Shown piece after piece: positions 53,151 to 61,816 of a stretch of DNA of 64,000 nucleotides. The DNA comes from Flavobacterium psychrophilum. Its GTDB lineage: Bacteria > Bacteroidota > Bacteroidia > Flavobacteriales > Flavobacteriaceae. Both the position numbers and the translations under genes were made by a program. Every line of letters starts with the position of its first letter. The stretch's first letter is position 1. Where the stretch lies: NCBI GenBank assembly GCA_945860385.1, contig CAMAQD010000007.1, positions 68,935 to 132,934 on the forward strand, read 5' to 3'. The notes under the pieces are model-generated. The model saw nothing but the letters and a program-made list of their open reading frames with translations, did not search any database and was not told the DNA's origin.

Positions 53151-54269
53151 TTAGTTATTTAGCATTACAGGCATTACCAACATAGTTACTGTTTCGCCAT
53201 CTTCTAATCCATCTACTGGAGTTAGGATTCCGGCTCTGTTAGGCAATGACATTTCAAGCATAATCATATCCGATTGCAGATTAGTCAACATTTCGGTCAG
53301 GAAACGAGAGTTGTATCCAATTTGCATATCGTCACCTTGATAATCGCAAGTCAAACGCTCTTCGGCTTTGTTCGAGTAATCAATATCTTCGGCAGAAATG
53401 TTTAATTCAGCACCCGCAATTTTCAAACGAATTTGGTGTGTGGTTTTGTTAGAGAAAATCGCAACACGACGAACAGAATTCAAAAATTGTACTCGGTCTA
53501 TCATTAATTTATTTGGATTTTCTTTTGGAATTACCGCTTCATAATTTGGATATTTTCCGTCAATCAAACGACACATTAAGATGTAATTATCGAAAGAAAA
53601 AGTAGCATTCGAATCGTTGTATTCAATCTTCACTTCCGCGTCAGAAGACCCAAGGATATTTTTCAAAATAGTCAAAGGTTTCTTTGGCATAATAAAATCA
53701 GCCACTTGCGAAGCCGTTACATCAGTTCTTGCATATTTTACCAATTTGTGAGCATCTGTAGCCACAAATATCAATCCTTGTGGAGAAAATTGGAAGAAAA
53801 CACCCGACATCACCGGACGTAAATCATCGTTTCCTGCTGCAAAAATCGTTTTACTGACAGCGGTGGCCAAAACATCGGCAGGAACTAAAGTTACTGAAGG
53901 TTCGTCTAAGTTTACTGCTTTTGGAAACTCTTCTCCCGGAGCATAAGCCAAAGCATATTTTCCTGAATTAGAACTAATTTCTATAGTGCTATTTTCTTCA
54001 ACGGTGAAAGTCAACGGTTGTTCTGGGAAAGTTTTAAGGATTTCCAAAAGCAATTTGGCAGGAACAGCAACGCTTCCTTTGCTAGTAGAATCAATATCTA
54101 ATGTAGCAGACATGGTAGTTTCTAAATCCGAAGCCGAAACCGTTAGCGTTTTATGATCCAATTCAAAAAGGAAATTATCCAAAATAGGCAAAGTATTACT
54201 ACTGTTGATAACATTTCCTAAAACCTGTAATTGTTTTAATAAGTACGAACTCGATACTATAAATTTCAT
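53151..54269 (-). CDS. dnaN: DNA polymerase III beta subunit (sliding clamp)
   Basis: A 372-residue clamp protein starting MKFIVSSSYLLKQLQVLGNVI and ending in LVMPVMLNN, the usual hydrophobic C-terminus. Three beta-clamp domains are visible, with ATDAHKLVKY in domain II and NSRFLTEMLTNL in domain III. It encircles DNA and tethers the polymerase. It is not next to dnaA or recF here, which is normal in Bacteroidota. A TATATTTG box (54329-54336, minus strand) lies about 60 bp upstream. Confidence 0.96.
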   Translation of the reverse strand: MKFIVSSSYLLKQLQVLGNVINSSNTLPILDNFLFELDHKTLTVSASDLETTMSATLDIDSTSKGSVAVPAKLLLEILKTFPEQPLTFTVEENSTIEISSNSGKYALAYAPGEEFPKAVNLDEPSVTLVPADVLATAVSKTIFAAGNDDLRPVMSGVFFQFSPQGLIFVATDAHKLVKYARTDVTASQVADFIMPKKPLTILKNILGSSDAEVKIEYNDSNATFSFDNYILMCRLIDGKYPNYEAVIPKENPNKLMIDRVQFLNSVRRVAIFSNKTTHQIRLKIAGAELNISAEDIDYSNKAEERLTCDYQGDDMQIGYNSRFLTEMLTNLQSDMIMLEMSLPNRAGILTPVDGLEDGETVTMLVMPVMLNN

Positions 54270-54434
54270 ATGTTTTGTTTTATTTTTTGGGTGTGAATTT
54301 TATTCAAATTCCAAAATCAATATAGCTACAAATATATCGTAAACTATTCTAGAATAAAAACTTTTTTTATTAACATTTCTTGCACTTATAACGGAGTCCA
54401 AAATTTTTCAAACAATGGTTTTTATTGTTTTTTG

Positions 54435-54502
54435 AACCATTAAGAGACTAAGGAAATTAAGTTTTTTTTATTGTCTTATGGTATCTTAATCTCTTAATGG
54501 TT
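54435..54502. repeat. Inverted repeat between dnaN and gldG
   Basis: AACCATTAAGAGACTAAG (54435-54452) and CTTAATCTCTTAATGGTT (54485-54502) are reverse complements with one mismatch, about 30 bp apart. It is AT-rich, lacks a clear T-run and lies after gldG; it may be a dispersed intergenic repeat or a weak terminator. Confidence 0.6.
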
Positions 54503-54551
54503 TACAATAAATATTTAAATGTTTTCCTCATTTATATAGAACCATCGCGGG

Positions 54552-56237
54552 TTACTTAGCGTATTTTTTCTTTCTCAGGAAGGTAAAAACAACTCCAAAA
54601 AGCCCTAAAATTAAGATTGGAAGTCCGATAGTTAGGATTTGTGTAGTGGTATAACTTTCGTAAACTTTTTCTTTATCCAATAAAGGCAAATCGAGGTCTT
54701 TGCTTCGAATGTTAATAAGTCCGTTGTCATCCAATAAATAATTGACGCAATTCATCATGAAATCCTTGTTGTCATACAAATTTCCTGAACGTTGGTCATA
54801 GCCCAATTCAACGGGTTGGAAGTTCTTGTCCAATTGGTTTCGAATCAGATCGCCATCAGAAATCACAATCATTTTATTGGCTTTTCCTTTGGCTTGAAAT
54901 GATTTCAGCTCAAAAGGCAACACCCGATTTTCAAACATCGAACGAAAAGAACCTTCCAGCAAAACCGAAAGCGGAATATTTCCTGTATTCAAATAATGAT
55001 TGGGCGAGGTTTCTTCCTCGACGATATTCAAATTTATTTCAATCGGAGAACCAATTCTCTTCGAATATTGGGAAGATTGCAACAACACCGTTTTCTTGAT
55101 TCCGTTTTTCAACGTATCGACACCATTAGCAAAATCGAACTTGATGCCACCTAAGTTTTTTACAATAGGATGCTTGCTGATAGGATAGACTTGCGGTGCA
55201 AATTTCCAATTGAATTCCTGATATTGCGTGGCACTTCCTTGTTCACCAGTGGCTAATTTTATAGGACTTCCGTGTTCGTCTTTCACCAAATCAGGATTAA
55301 TTCGAAACCCGTATTTGAAGAACATATCGTTCAAATTCAAATCTCTTGGAAAGGCGAGGGTAGAACCATATTCATTATACAAACTGTCCATTTCCATATT
55401 GACTTGGTCAATAAGCCAGATTGTTTTTCCACCATTAACGATGAATTGGTCTAAGACTTGTTTTTCGGAATCTGTAAATGTTTCAGTGGGTTTGGCAATA
55501 ATCGCTAAATCGTATTTTTGCAAAGCCTCTAAACTTCCTGTTGGGTTTTTAGCCACCGAATCTAAGGTAAAAGGACCAATGTGGTAACTTTCCCGAACTT
55601 GCATCAGGAATTTGGCAATTTGAACATCCTGAAGTTCGCCGTTTCCTTTGATTATAGCTACTTTTTTCTGTTTGTCTTTGGTGATTTTGTTGATGGCATC
55701 GGCAATGGAATATTCCAAATGTTGCACTGACCCAACTACTTTTTCGGTAGTCGATGCGCCCATAATATTTTTCAACAAAGGAATATTGACTTCCTTATTA
55801 TTGTAAACCGCAATCGCCCATGGGAAAACCATTGCTTGCGATTGCTTTCCTTTGTCGTCAACGGTGATGTTTATTGGCGTAAGCCCTTTAATATACAACT
55901 CTTTGATGTTGTCCATGCTTTCGTCTTCGTTTTCCAATGGATCAACAAATTCGAAAACAATATTCTTGTTATACGCTTGAAATTCTTCGAATAAATCTCG
56001 GGTTTCGCTTTGCAAACGCTTGAATTCCGCAGGTAAATCGCCTTGCAAATAGATTTTTACCGACAACGGATTTTGTACCTGCTTGATGATGTTCAAGGAA
56101 GTTGCCGAAAGCGTGTATCGTTTGTCTTTGGTTAAATCAAAACGCTGGAAAAAATAACCGCTTACTACATTTAAAACCAGTATAATGGCAATAATAATCC
56201 CTAACGATTGGATGTTTTTTTTCTTGGAAGTGGTCAT
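54552..56237 (-). CDS. gldG: Gliding motility ABC transporter component GldG
   Basis: A 561-residue protein with N-terminal (about 13-32) and C-terminal (about 535-555) membrane segments around a large extracytoplasmic region of the GldG/ABC-2-associated family (LSVKIYLQGDLPAEFKRLQSETRDL, WLIDQVNMEMDSLYNEYG). GldA, GldF and GldG form an ABC transporter needed for gliding in Flavobacterium johnsoniae. The ATPase gene gldA is not in this window. Its first base overlaps the last base of gldF. Confidence 0.94.
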   Translation of the reverse strand: MTTSKKKNIQSLGIIIAIILVLNVVSGYFFQRFDLTKDKRYTLSATSLNIIKQVQNPLSVKIYLQGDLPAEFKRLQSETRDLFEEFQAYNKNIVFEFVDPLENEDESMDNIKELYIKGLTPINITVDDKGKQSQAMVFPWAIAVYNNKEVNIPLLKNIMGASTTEKVVGSVQHLEYSIADAINKITKDKQKKVAIIKGNGELQDVQIAKFLMQVRESYHIGPFTLDSVAKNPTGSLEALQKYDLAIIAKPTETFTDSEKQVLDQFIVNGGKTIWLIDQVNMEMDSLYNEYGSTLAFPRDLNLNDMFFKYGFRINPDLVKDEHGSPIKLATGEQGSATQYQEFNWKFAPQVYPISKHPIVKNLGGIKFDFANGVDTLKNGIKKTVLLQSSQYSKRIGSPIEINLNIVEEETSPNHYLNTGNIPLSVLLEGSFRSMFENRVLPFELKSFQAKGKANKMIVISDGDLIRNQLDKNFQPVELGYDQRSGNLYDNKDFMMNCVNYLLDDNGLINIRSKDLDLPLLDKEKVYESYTTTQILTIGLPILILGLFGVVFTFLRKKKYAK

Positions 56238-56962
56238 TACGATTTAATGGATTTTAAATTATAAACGGTAAAGGAAAGAAAGAGGACCGTGATGCTCACA
56301 AAATAAATCACATCCCGACTGTCTATCACGCCACGACTCATACTTTTGAAATGATCTTGCATTCCAATGCTTGAAATCAGACCTTGAAAACTGGGAACAA
56401 TCGTTGCCACACTTTCGAATCCAAAATAAAAGAAGAAGCATAAAAATACCGACACAATAAAAGACACAATCTGATTTTCAGATAGAGTAGAAGTGAAGAT
56501 GCCAATGGCGGAATAGGCTGCAATCAGGAACAATAACCCAAAATAAGAACCCATGGTGCTGCCCATATCGATATTGCCTTCGGGTGAACCTAAACTAGAA
56601 ATGACCCAAACATAAATAAATGTTGGAATAATTGCCATAACAATCAATAACATCGAACCTAAGAACTTTCCGTTGACAATTTGCCAAATACTCAAGGGTT
56701 TTGTTAGTAACAATTCCAAGGTTCCTTGCTTCTTTTCATCCGAAAAACTGCGCATCGTAACGGCAGGAATCAGGAAAATCAGAATCCACGGAGCTAAAGT
56801 AAAAAACGGACTCAAATCGGCAAAACCGCTGTTCAAAATATTGTATTCTCCTTCGAAAACCCAAAGGAATAACCCATTCCCAATCAGGAAAACGGCAATC
56901 ACCAAATAACCAATCGGCGAACCAAAAAAGGATTTTATTTCTCTTACTACTATTGATTTCAT
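56237..56962 (-). CDS. gldF: Gliding motility ABC transporter permease GldF
   Basis: A 241-residue ABC-2-type permease with six hydrophobic segments; it starts MKSIVVREIKSFFGSPIGYLVI and contains TMRSFSDEKKQGTLELLLTKPLS, a conserved cytoplasmic loop of the family. It works with GldA and GldG. The leader carries a G-rich dispersed repeat that ends about 6 bp before the start codon, so the translation start lies next to a foldable element. Confidence 0.93.
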   Translation of the reverse strand: MKSIVVREIKSFFGSPIGYLVIAVFLIGNGLFLWVFEGEYNILNSGFADLSPFFTLAPWILIFLIPAVTMRSFSDEKKQGTLELLLTKPLSIWQIVNGKFLGSMLLIVMAIIPTFIYVWVISSLGSPEGNIDMGSTMGSYFGLLFLIAAYSAIGIFTSTLSENQIVSFIVSVFLCFFFYFGFESVATIVPSFQGLISSIGMQDHFKSMSRGVIDSRDVIYFVSITVLFLSFTVYNLKSIKS

Positions 56963-56967
56963 ATTGA

Positions 56968-57000
56968 AGCCCCACCCTAACCCTCCCCGAAGGGAAGGGA
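56968..57000. repeat. G/C-rich dispersed repeat, copy A (gldF leader)
   Basis: AGCCCCACCCTAACCC, then TCCCCGAAGGGAAGGGA. It contains the foldable core CCCC-GAA-GGG and is an inverted, slightly degenerate version of copy B about 60 bp away. Confidence 0.75.
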
Positions 57001-57035
57001 ACCGATAGTGGAAATTAGGTTCAAATTATTTATTT

Positions 57036-57368
57036 TTAATGCAAATTTATTATGTTGCTCATTCCCCCTTCGGGGGTTAGGGGGCTTATTTTATCCACGC
57101 TCCAAGCCTCAGGTTTATCGTTGAATAACTTCTTTGTAAAGGCCCAAACTTCATTAAAAAGCTCCGATTGTCTGTAATTCTCCAGGTCTTCTTCGGTTTC
57201 CCAATAACTATAAGTAAAGAAAATACATTTGTTGTTTTTGTCTTGATACAATTCTAATAAACGGTTTCCCGATGCATTTCGTATTTTCTCTTTAATGATT
57301 TCAAAGTTTTCCAAAAAAGCAGGAATATTTTCTTCGGAGAAGGACATTTTTACTATTCGTATGAACAT
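57036..57368 (-). CDS. Antibiotic biosynthesis monooxygenase (ABM) domain protein
   Basis: A 110-residue protein of the dimeric alpha/beta-barrel ABM group: MFIRIVKMSF at the start, LLELYQDKNNKCIFFTYSYWETEEDLENYRQSELF in the middle. Members are small oxygenases or unknown cytosolic proteins; no substrate can be assigned. The family core ends near AWSVDKI. The last residues SPLTPEGGMSNIINLH are encoded by a dispersed DNA repeat and are not part of the fold. It is downstream of a lipoprotein gene and upstream of gldF. Confidence 0.82.
   Translation of the reverse strand: MFIRIVKMSFSEENIPAFLENFEIIKEKIRNASGNRLLELYQDKNNKCIFFTYSYWETEEDLENYRQSELFNEVWAFTKKLFNDKPEAWSVDKISPLTPEGGMSNIINLH
57061..57086. 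repeat. G/C-rich dispersed repeat, copy B (inside the ABM gene end)
   Basis: ATTCCCCCTTCGGGGG, then TTAGGGGGCT. On the minus strand it is read in frame as the peptide SPLTPEGGM near the end of the ABM protein. Confidence 0.8.
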
Positions 57369-57392
57369 TTGATTTGTGATTTATGCTTTGTT

Positions 57393-57812
57393 TTAATAAA
57401 TTAAAGAAGTTAAGCTACCCAAAACATATCTGTATTTTTTATTGAGAATGGTGGTATCTTCCAAAACAACATTTACATTTTTAATTTTATATTTGATGAT
57501 GTCATTTTTTTCTATTGCCAAATCTCGTTCTCCTGAAAAATTATTTTCAGCAAAATCAGGCACTTCAGAACAAGGCTCAAAAACCATAATAGTATCATTC
57601 GTTTCAAAATCTTGGCATAAATATAGATTCGAATTTAAAATCGTTCCGCTACATTTATTTTTATTTGGAAAAGTTTTTATTAGAATGACACTCAATCTAT
57701 CATCATTAATTTCTAGTTTTTCATAATTATCCAAATCAACACTGACTGTATTTATATTATTACAGGAAAATAATTGAAAGCATAGAATTAGAATTATTAC
57801 TTTGTATTTCAT
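57393..57812 (-). CDS. Lipoprotein of unknown function
   Basis: A 139-residue protein with a lipoprotein signal (MKYKVIILILCFQLFSCNN; lipobox Cys in LFSC). The mature part is polar with a Cys-containing middle (NKCSGTILNSNLYLC) and no recognised domain. It lies 6 bp after the SAM hydrolase gene and 24 bp before the ABM gene on the same strand. Confidence 0.65.
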   Translation of the reverse strand: MKYKVIILILCFQLFSCNNINTVSVDLDNYEKLEINDDRLSVILIKTFPNKNKCSGTILNSNLYLCQDFETNDTIMVFEPCSEVPDFAENNFSGERDLAIEKNDIIKYKIKNVNVVLEDTTILNKKYRYVLGSLTSLIY

Positions 57813-57818
57813 AATTTT

Positions 57819-58646
57819 TTAACTGAAAACTATATTAATTACATCCCTATAATTCAATCCCAACAAGCTATTGGCTGAGCCAAATTTGGTTGGATTACTT
57901 TTGAAAATAGCAATTTCCAAATAACCAGCTTCGTTGAAAATGGCCAGTTTCTCCCCTTCATAATTCTTGAGAGGATATTTATCAGAACTCGCAATTGCGG
58001 AATAATTGGGCAGAATCGTTTTGATTTTTTTGTTTTTAAAGCTAATTTCGTAAGGTCTTCCTTTAGCGATTTCTAAAAATTGTTTTTTAGAAATATTCGT
58101 TACCACATTTCCAAAATGATCAATGTAAATCACATATCCTTTTATTGAACTTCCGTCATTGGCAGTAACAGCCTGCAATTCGGTGACTTGTCTGATGGAT
58201 TTTATTTCTTTGCCAATCACGTTCAGCAAACCGCCTTTGGCTATATGACAAGCGACTTTTACGAAAACGTCTAAATCAGCAGCATCACTGGGCAAACGGT
58301 CGTGAATGTTGATGGTCACTATTTTTTGGGGAACAATTTTTTGCGTCAGCATACTCAAAATACCATTATCGGCGGCAATAAAATAATGATCGTTCCATTG
58401 CATCACAATATGTTGGTTCTCTTTGTTGAATTCCATATCCACACCAATAAGATGAACCGTGCCTTTTGGAAAACTGGAATACGCAGCTCCAATAATGTAA
58501 CTCGCTTCTACAGTGTTAAATGCGTCAATATGATGCGAAATATCAATAATGCTAGCCTCGGAATACTCGGATAAAATTTTCCCTTTCAAAGCGCCTACAA
58601 AGTGGTCTTTCAAGCCGTAATCGGTGGTAAGGGTAATTATTGACAT
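57819..58646 (-). CDS. SAM hydrolase (adenosine-forming), chlorinase/fluorinase family
   Basis: A 275-residue protein of the SAM-dependent fluorinase/hydroxide-adenosyltransferase family (DUF62). It opens with ITLTTDYGLKDHFVGALKG, where the Asp contacts the SAM ribose, followed by IDISHHIDAFNTVEASYII and ADNGILSMLT. VIYIDHFGNVVTNISK starts the C-terminal domain. Non-halogenating members hydrolyse SAM to adenosine and methionine; nothing here suggests true halogenation. A TAGCTTTG box (58705-58712) lies about 60 bp upstream. Confidence 0.9.
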   Translation of the reverse strand: MSIITLTTDYGLKDHFVGALKGKILSEYSEASIIDISHHIDAFNTVEASYIIGAAYSSFPKGTVHLIGVDMEFNKENQHIVMQWNDHYFIAADNGILSMLTQKIVPQKIVTINIHDRLPSDAADLDVFVKVACHIAKGGLLNVIGKEIKSIRQVTELQAVTANDGSSIKGYVIYIDHFGNVVTNISKKQFLEIAKGRPYEISFKNKKIKTILPNYSAIASSDKYPLKNYEGEKLAIFNEAGYLEIAIFKSNPTKFGSANSLLGLNYRDVINIVFS

Positions 58647-58773
58647 AAAATTGTTTATAAATAAAAAGCAAATGCAAGCTAAAACTCATTAAATTTGAGA
58701 AATGCAAAGCTAAAGTATTTTCGGCTTTAATTAATTAGATTTTTACAATTTGAATTTAAAAACAAAACCCATT

Positions 58774-59277
58774 ATGTTGAAACAATTATTTGTTCTCCTA
58801 CTTTTCTTTTGCATTTTGCAATCTCATTCTCAAAAATTAGTGTACAAGTCTAATGGTACTATTTTAAACTCCGAAAATCAACAAATTTCGCCAGACCAAG
58901 TTAGGGAATTATTAAAAGATAATGAAAAATTATTAGCCGATTATAATGCCGGAAGATCTAAAAAAACGGTTGGAAATGTGTTGCTTTTTGGAGGATTAGG
59001 CTTAATTGCTACCGATTTAGTGATAGGAGCAAATACTGATGGTAATACCACGGTTACTGGAAATTCAATACAAACGGAAAGCAATTATCCTTCCGCATTG
59101 ACTTTTGTTGGCTTAGCGGCTGTAGCTGTCGCAATTCCCGTTAAAATTGGTTTTTCGAAAAAGATAAAAAATGTGGTCACGGAATATAACAATCAAAACG
59201 CTACAGGATATAACACACCAAAACTCGATTTTATTACCAATGGTAATGGAATTGGCTTGCGATTTACCTTAAAATAA
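58774..59277 (+). CDS. Small secreted protein, tandem paralogue A
   Basis: A 167-residue protein. I use the ATG at 58774 (MLKQLFVLLLFFCILQSHSQ) because it starts a compact signal peptide aligning with paralogue B. The mature start KLVYKSNG is followed by ENQQISPDQVRELLKDNEKLLADYNAGRSKKTVGN, then a glycine-rich membrane-like helix pair (VLLFGGLGLIATDLVIG and LTFVGLAAVAVAIPVKIG), and TGYNTPKLDFITNGNGIGLRF. No function known. It sits just upstream of its duplicate and phoH. Confidence 0.78.
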   Translation: MLKQLFVLLLFFCILQSHSQKLVYKSNGTILNSENQQISPDQVRELLKDNEKLLADYNAGRSKKTVGNVLLFGGLGLIATDLVIGANTDGNTTVTGNSIQTESNYPSALTFVGLAAVAVAIPVKIGFSKKIKNVVTEYNNQNATGYNTPKLDFITNGNGIGLRFTLK

Positions 59278-59297
59278 TTTAAAAACTAAACCCCAAA

Positions 59298-59792
59298 ATG
59301 ATTAAACCATTAATTGTACTCTTACTTTTCTTTTGCATTTTACAATCTTATTCTCAAAAATTAGTGTACAAGTCCAACGGGAATATTTTAAATTCTGAAA
59401 ATCAACAAATTTCGCCTGACCAGGTTAGGGAATTATTAAAAAACAATCAAAAATTAGTAGCCGAATACAATGCCGGTCGATCCAAAAAAACGGTTGGGAA
59501 TGTATTGCTTTATGGCGGGATGGGACTGTTTTTTGGGAATACTTATTATCAAATCTTAAGCTCAAATTCAAATTATAATGATAATAATTATGAGAATGGA
59601 AGTCCGCTTGCGCTCTCAATAGTTGGTTTAGCGGCTATGGCCGTTGCCATCCCGGTTAAAATTGGTTTTTCGAAAAAGATTAAAAATGTAGTTACTGAAT
59701 ATAACAATCAATTGGTTACCGGATATAATACACCAAAACTGGATTTAATTACCAATTCAAATGGAATTGGCTTGCGATTTACCTTAAATTAA
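59298..59792 (+). CDS. Small secreted protein, tandem paralogue B
   Basis: A 164-residue protein with signal peptide MIKPLIVLLLFFCILQSYSQ, near-identical to paralogue A over most of its length. The main difference is the middle segment between the two hydrophobic helices (GNTYYQILSSNSNYNDNNY instead of GANTDGNTTVTGNSIQTES). The clustering of divergence in that loop suggests a recent duplication with relaxed or diversifying change in an exposed loop. It ends 19 bp before phoH. Confidence 0.78.
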   Translation: MIKPLIVLLLFFCILQSYSQKLVYKSNGNILNSENQQISPDQVRELLKNNQKLVAEYNAGRSKKTVGNVLLYGGMGLFFGNTYYQILSSNSNYNDNNYENGSPLALSIVGLAAMAVAIPVKIGFSKKIKNVVTEYNNQLVTGYNTPKLDLITNSNGIGLRFTLN

Positions 59793-59811
59793 TAACTTAA
59801 AACTACCGCTT

Positions 59812-60762
59812 TTGAACGAAAGAATCATCGAGCTCATAGACATCGCTCCAAAAGATTTTTGGGGCGCTCAAGACACTCATCTTGAAATGATTAAAAAGTA
59901 TTATCCCAAATTGAAAATTGTAGCCCGAGGAACTACCCTGAAGGCTTTTGGCGAAAAAGAAGTCTTAGATGAGTTTGAAAACCGCTTCAACCGCTTGATG
60001 CTTCATTTTACCCGTTACAACAACATCGACGATAATGTGATTGAACGTGTGCTACAAAGTACGGTTCAGGAAGACGCAAAAGCTTTTGGTCACGACAAAA
60101 TTTTGGTACACGGCGTGGGCGGAAAAATCATCAAAGCGATGACACCCAATCAGCAATTGTTGGTGGACACTATGGTCAAAAACGATATGGTTTTTGCCGT
60201 TGGTCCAGCCGGAACTGGGAAAACCTACACCGGTGTTGCTATGGCCGTAAAAGCGTTGAAAGAAAAACAAGTCAAACGAATTATTTTAACACGTCCTGCT
60301 GTCGAGGCCGGCGAAAATTTGGGTTTTCTTCCCGGTGATATGAAGGAAAAATTAGATCCGTACATGCAACCGTTGTACGATGCTTTGCGTGATATGTTGC
60401 CCAACGAAAAGTTGGAAGATTATATTACCAAAGGAGTAATCCAAATTGCACCCTTGGCATTTATGCGGGGACGAACGCTGGACAATGCCTTTGTAATTCT
60501 GGACGAAGCTCAAAACACCACCCATTCGCAAATGAAAATGTTCCTGACGCGTATGGGAAAAAACGCCAAGTTTATGATTACGGGCGATCCCGGCCAAGTC
60601 GATTTGCCAAGACGAACGATTTCTGGATTGAAAGAAGCCATTTTGGTTTTGAAAGATGTTGAAGGAATTGGAATCATTTATCTCGATGACAAAGATATTG
60701 TCCGCCATCGCTTAGTCAAAAAAGTGATTGATGCGTACAAGCAGATTGAGAATCACGATTAG
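59812..60762 (+). CDS. phoH: PhoH family ATPase
   Basis: A 316-residue protein with Walker A GPAGTGKTYTG and Walker B FVILDEAQNTT, and GENLGFLPGD and TGDPGQVDLPR as further PhoH landmarks. PhoH-like proteins are predicted RNA-processing ATPases. The start is TTG at 59812, preferred because it gives MNERIIELIDIAPKDFWG and there is no suitable ATG nearby. A strong terminator follows. Confidence 0.93.
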   Translation: MNERIIELIDIAPKDFWGAQDTHLEMIKKYYPKLKIVARGTTLKAFGEKEVLDEFENRFNRLMLHFTRYNNIDDNVIERVLQSTVQEDAKAFGHDKILVHGVGGKIIKAMTPNQQLLVDTMVKNDMVFAVGPAGTGKTYTGVAMAVKALKEKQVKRIILTRPAVEAGENLGFLPGDMKEKLDPYMQPLYDALRDMLPNEKLEDYITKGVIQIAPLAFMRGRTLDNAFVILDEAQNTTHSQMKMFLTRMGKNAKFMITGDPGQVDLPRRTISGLKEAILVLKDVEGIGIIYLDDKDIVRHRLVKKVIDAYKQIENHD

Positions 60763-60816
60763 ATTAATAACGGCAGCGCCGTTTAATACAAATAGAAATT
60801 GAATTGATTTGGAATA

Positions 60817-60853
60817 ATATTCGACCCCGGCTGGGGTCGAATATCTTTTTTTT
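60817..60853 (+). terminator. Intrinsic terminator after phoH
   Basis: ATATTCGACCCC and GGGGTCGAATAT are perfect 12-bp complements around GGCT, followed by eight T. Confidence 0.92.
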
Positions 60854-60876
60854 ATTTAAAGGCTCTACAGCTTTCC

Positions 60877-60908
60877 TTTGCTAATTTCTTCAGAATAGAA
60901 TAAATTTG
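60877..60908 (+). promoter_or_regulatory. Promoter of the HAD phosphatase gene
   Basis: TTTG (60877-60880) and TAAATTTG (60901-60908) are spaced by 20 bp, close to the Bacteroidota consensus. The -7 box ends 25 bp before the ATG. Confidence 0.7.
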
Positions 60909-60933
60909 CATTTCTTAAAACGGAGATTTAAAA

Positions 60934-61746
60934 ATGAGTATGAAAGCAAGATTTAAAGTAATAATTAGCGATTTAGACGGGACATTACTCAATAACGAAC
61001 ACCAAATTTCCGAATACACTAAGACCGTTTTCAAACAACTTCACGACGAAAAGTATTTAATAATTGTTGCAACAGGTCGTCATCATCTTGATGCATTGCC
61101 GCTTCTGGAAGACTTGGGTTGCCCATTTTATTTGGTAACCTCTAATGGAGCTCGGATTCATTCGCCTGCGAACGAATTGCTGTATTCGTTTGACATAAAA
61201 AGCAATGCGATAAAATCGATTTTGGATTTAGAGATTCATCCGGATTTTACAACCGTATTATTCAAAGAAAAAGTTTGGCAATCCAATAGGGATAATGAAA
61301 AACTGAACAGTTTTCAAACGGAAATGAATTATCCGAATGAAATTGTTGATTTTAAGGAAATGGAAGATTTGAGTGCCATAAAATTATTTTTCACTCATAA
61401 CGACCATCATAAATTGGTGGAACTAAAAGATAAAATTATGAAAGACCATTCCGATGCATTTCATGCTGCTTTTAGCCTTCCGTTTTGTTTGGAATTTATG
61501 GATAAATCGGTCGATAAAAGTGTGGCTATTGCTAAAATTTTGGAAATTGAAAACCACACTTTCGAAAAATCAATAGCTTTTGGGGATGGTTTCAATGACG
61601 AAAGAATGCTAATTTCGGTGGGAAAAGCTTTGATTATGGAAAATGCTGTCGAAAGTTTGAAAACTAAATTACCTCACATCGAAGTGATTACTTCTAATGA
61701 TAAGGATGGCGTGGCAAGGTATTTAGCTGCGGTACTTTTGTCTTAA
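60934..61746 (+). CDS. Cof-type HAD phosphatase
   Basis: A 270-residue HAD-superfamily hydrolase of the Cof/subclass IIB type: nucleophile Asp in ISDLDGTLLN, motif II TSNGAR, and motifs III/IV with KSVAIAK and AFGDGFNDERML. The cap domain is the alpha/beta insert after residue about 90. Members dephosphorylate sugar phosphates, FMN or pyridoxal phosphate; the substrate is not readable from sequence. It has its own promoter between phoH and purC. Confidence 0.9.
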   Translation: MSMKARFKVIISDLDGTLLNNEHQISEYTKTVFKQLHDEKYLIIVATGRHHLDALPLLEDLGCPFYLVTSNGARIHSPANELLYSFDIKSNAIKSILDLEIHPDFTTVLFKEKVWQSNRDNEKLNSFQTEMNYPNEIVDFKEMEDLSAIKLFFTHNDHHKLVELKDKIMKDHSDAFHAAFSLPFCLEFMDKSVDKSVAIAKILEIENHTFEKSIAFGDGFNDERMLISVGKALIMENAVESLKTKLPHIEVITSNDKDGVARYLAAVLLS

Positions 61747-61784
61747 TTAATCTCAAATGATGCTTTTGGGCTCGAAAATATTTC

Positions 61785-61792
61785 TAAATTTG
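61785..61792 (+). promoter_or_regulatory. Probable promoter -7 box of purC
   Basis: TAAATTTG, 24 bp before the purC ATG. A TTTG 16 bp upstream is closer than usual, so only the -7 box is called. Confidence 0.5.
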
Positions 61793-61816
61793 CATTTATA
61801 AAACAACTCAACAACA

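Noticed and set aside
57819..58646. A halogenase (fluorinase or chlorinase) and natural-product cluster
   Set aside because: The family name covers mostly SAM hydrolases, and no biosynthetic genes accompany it.
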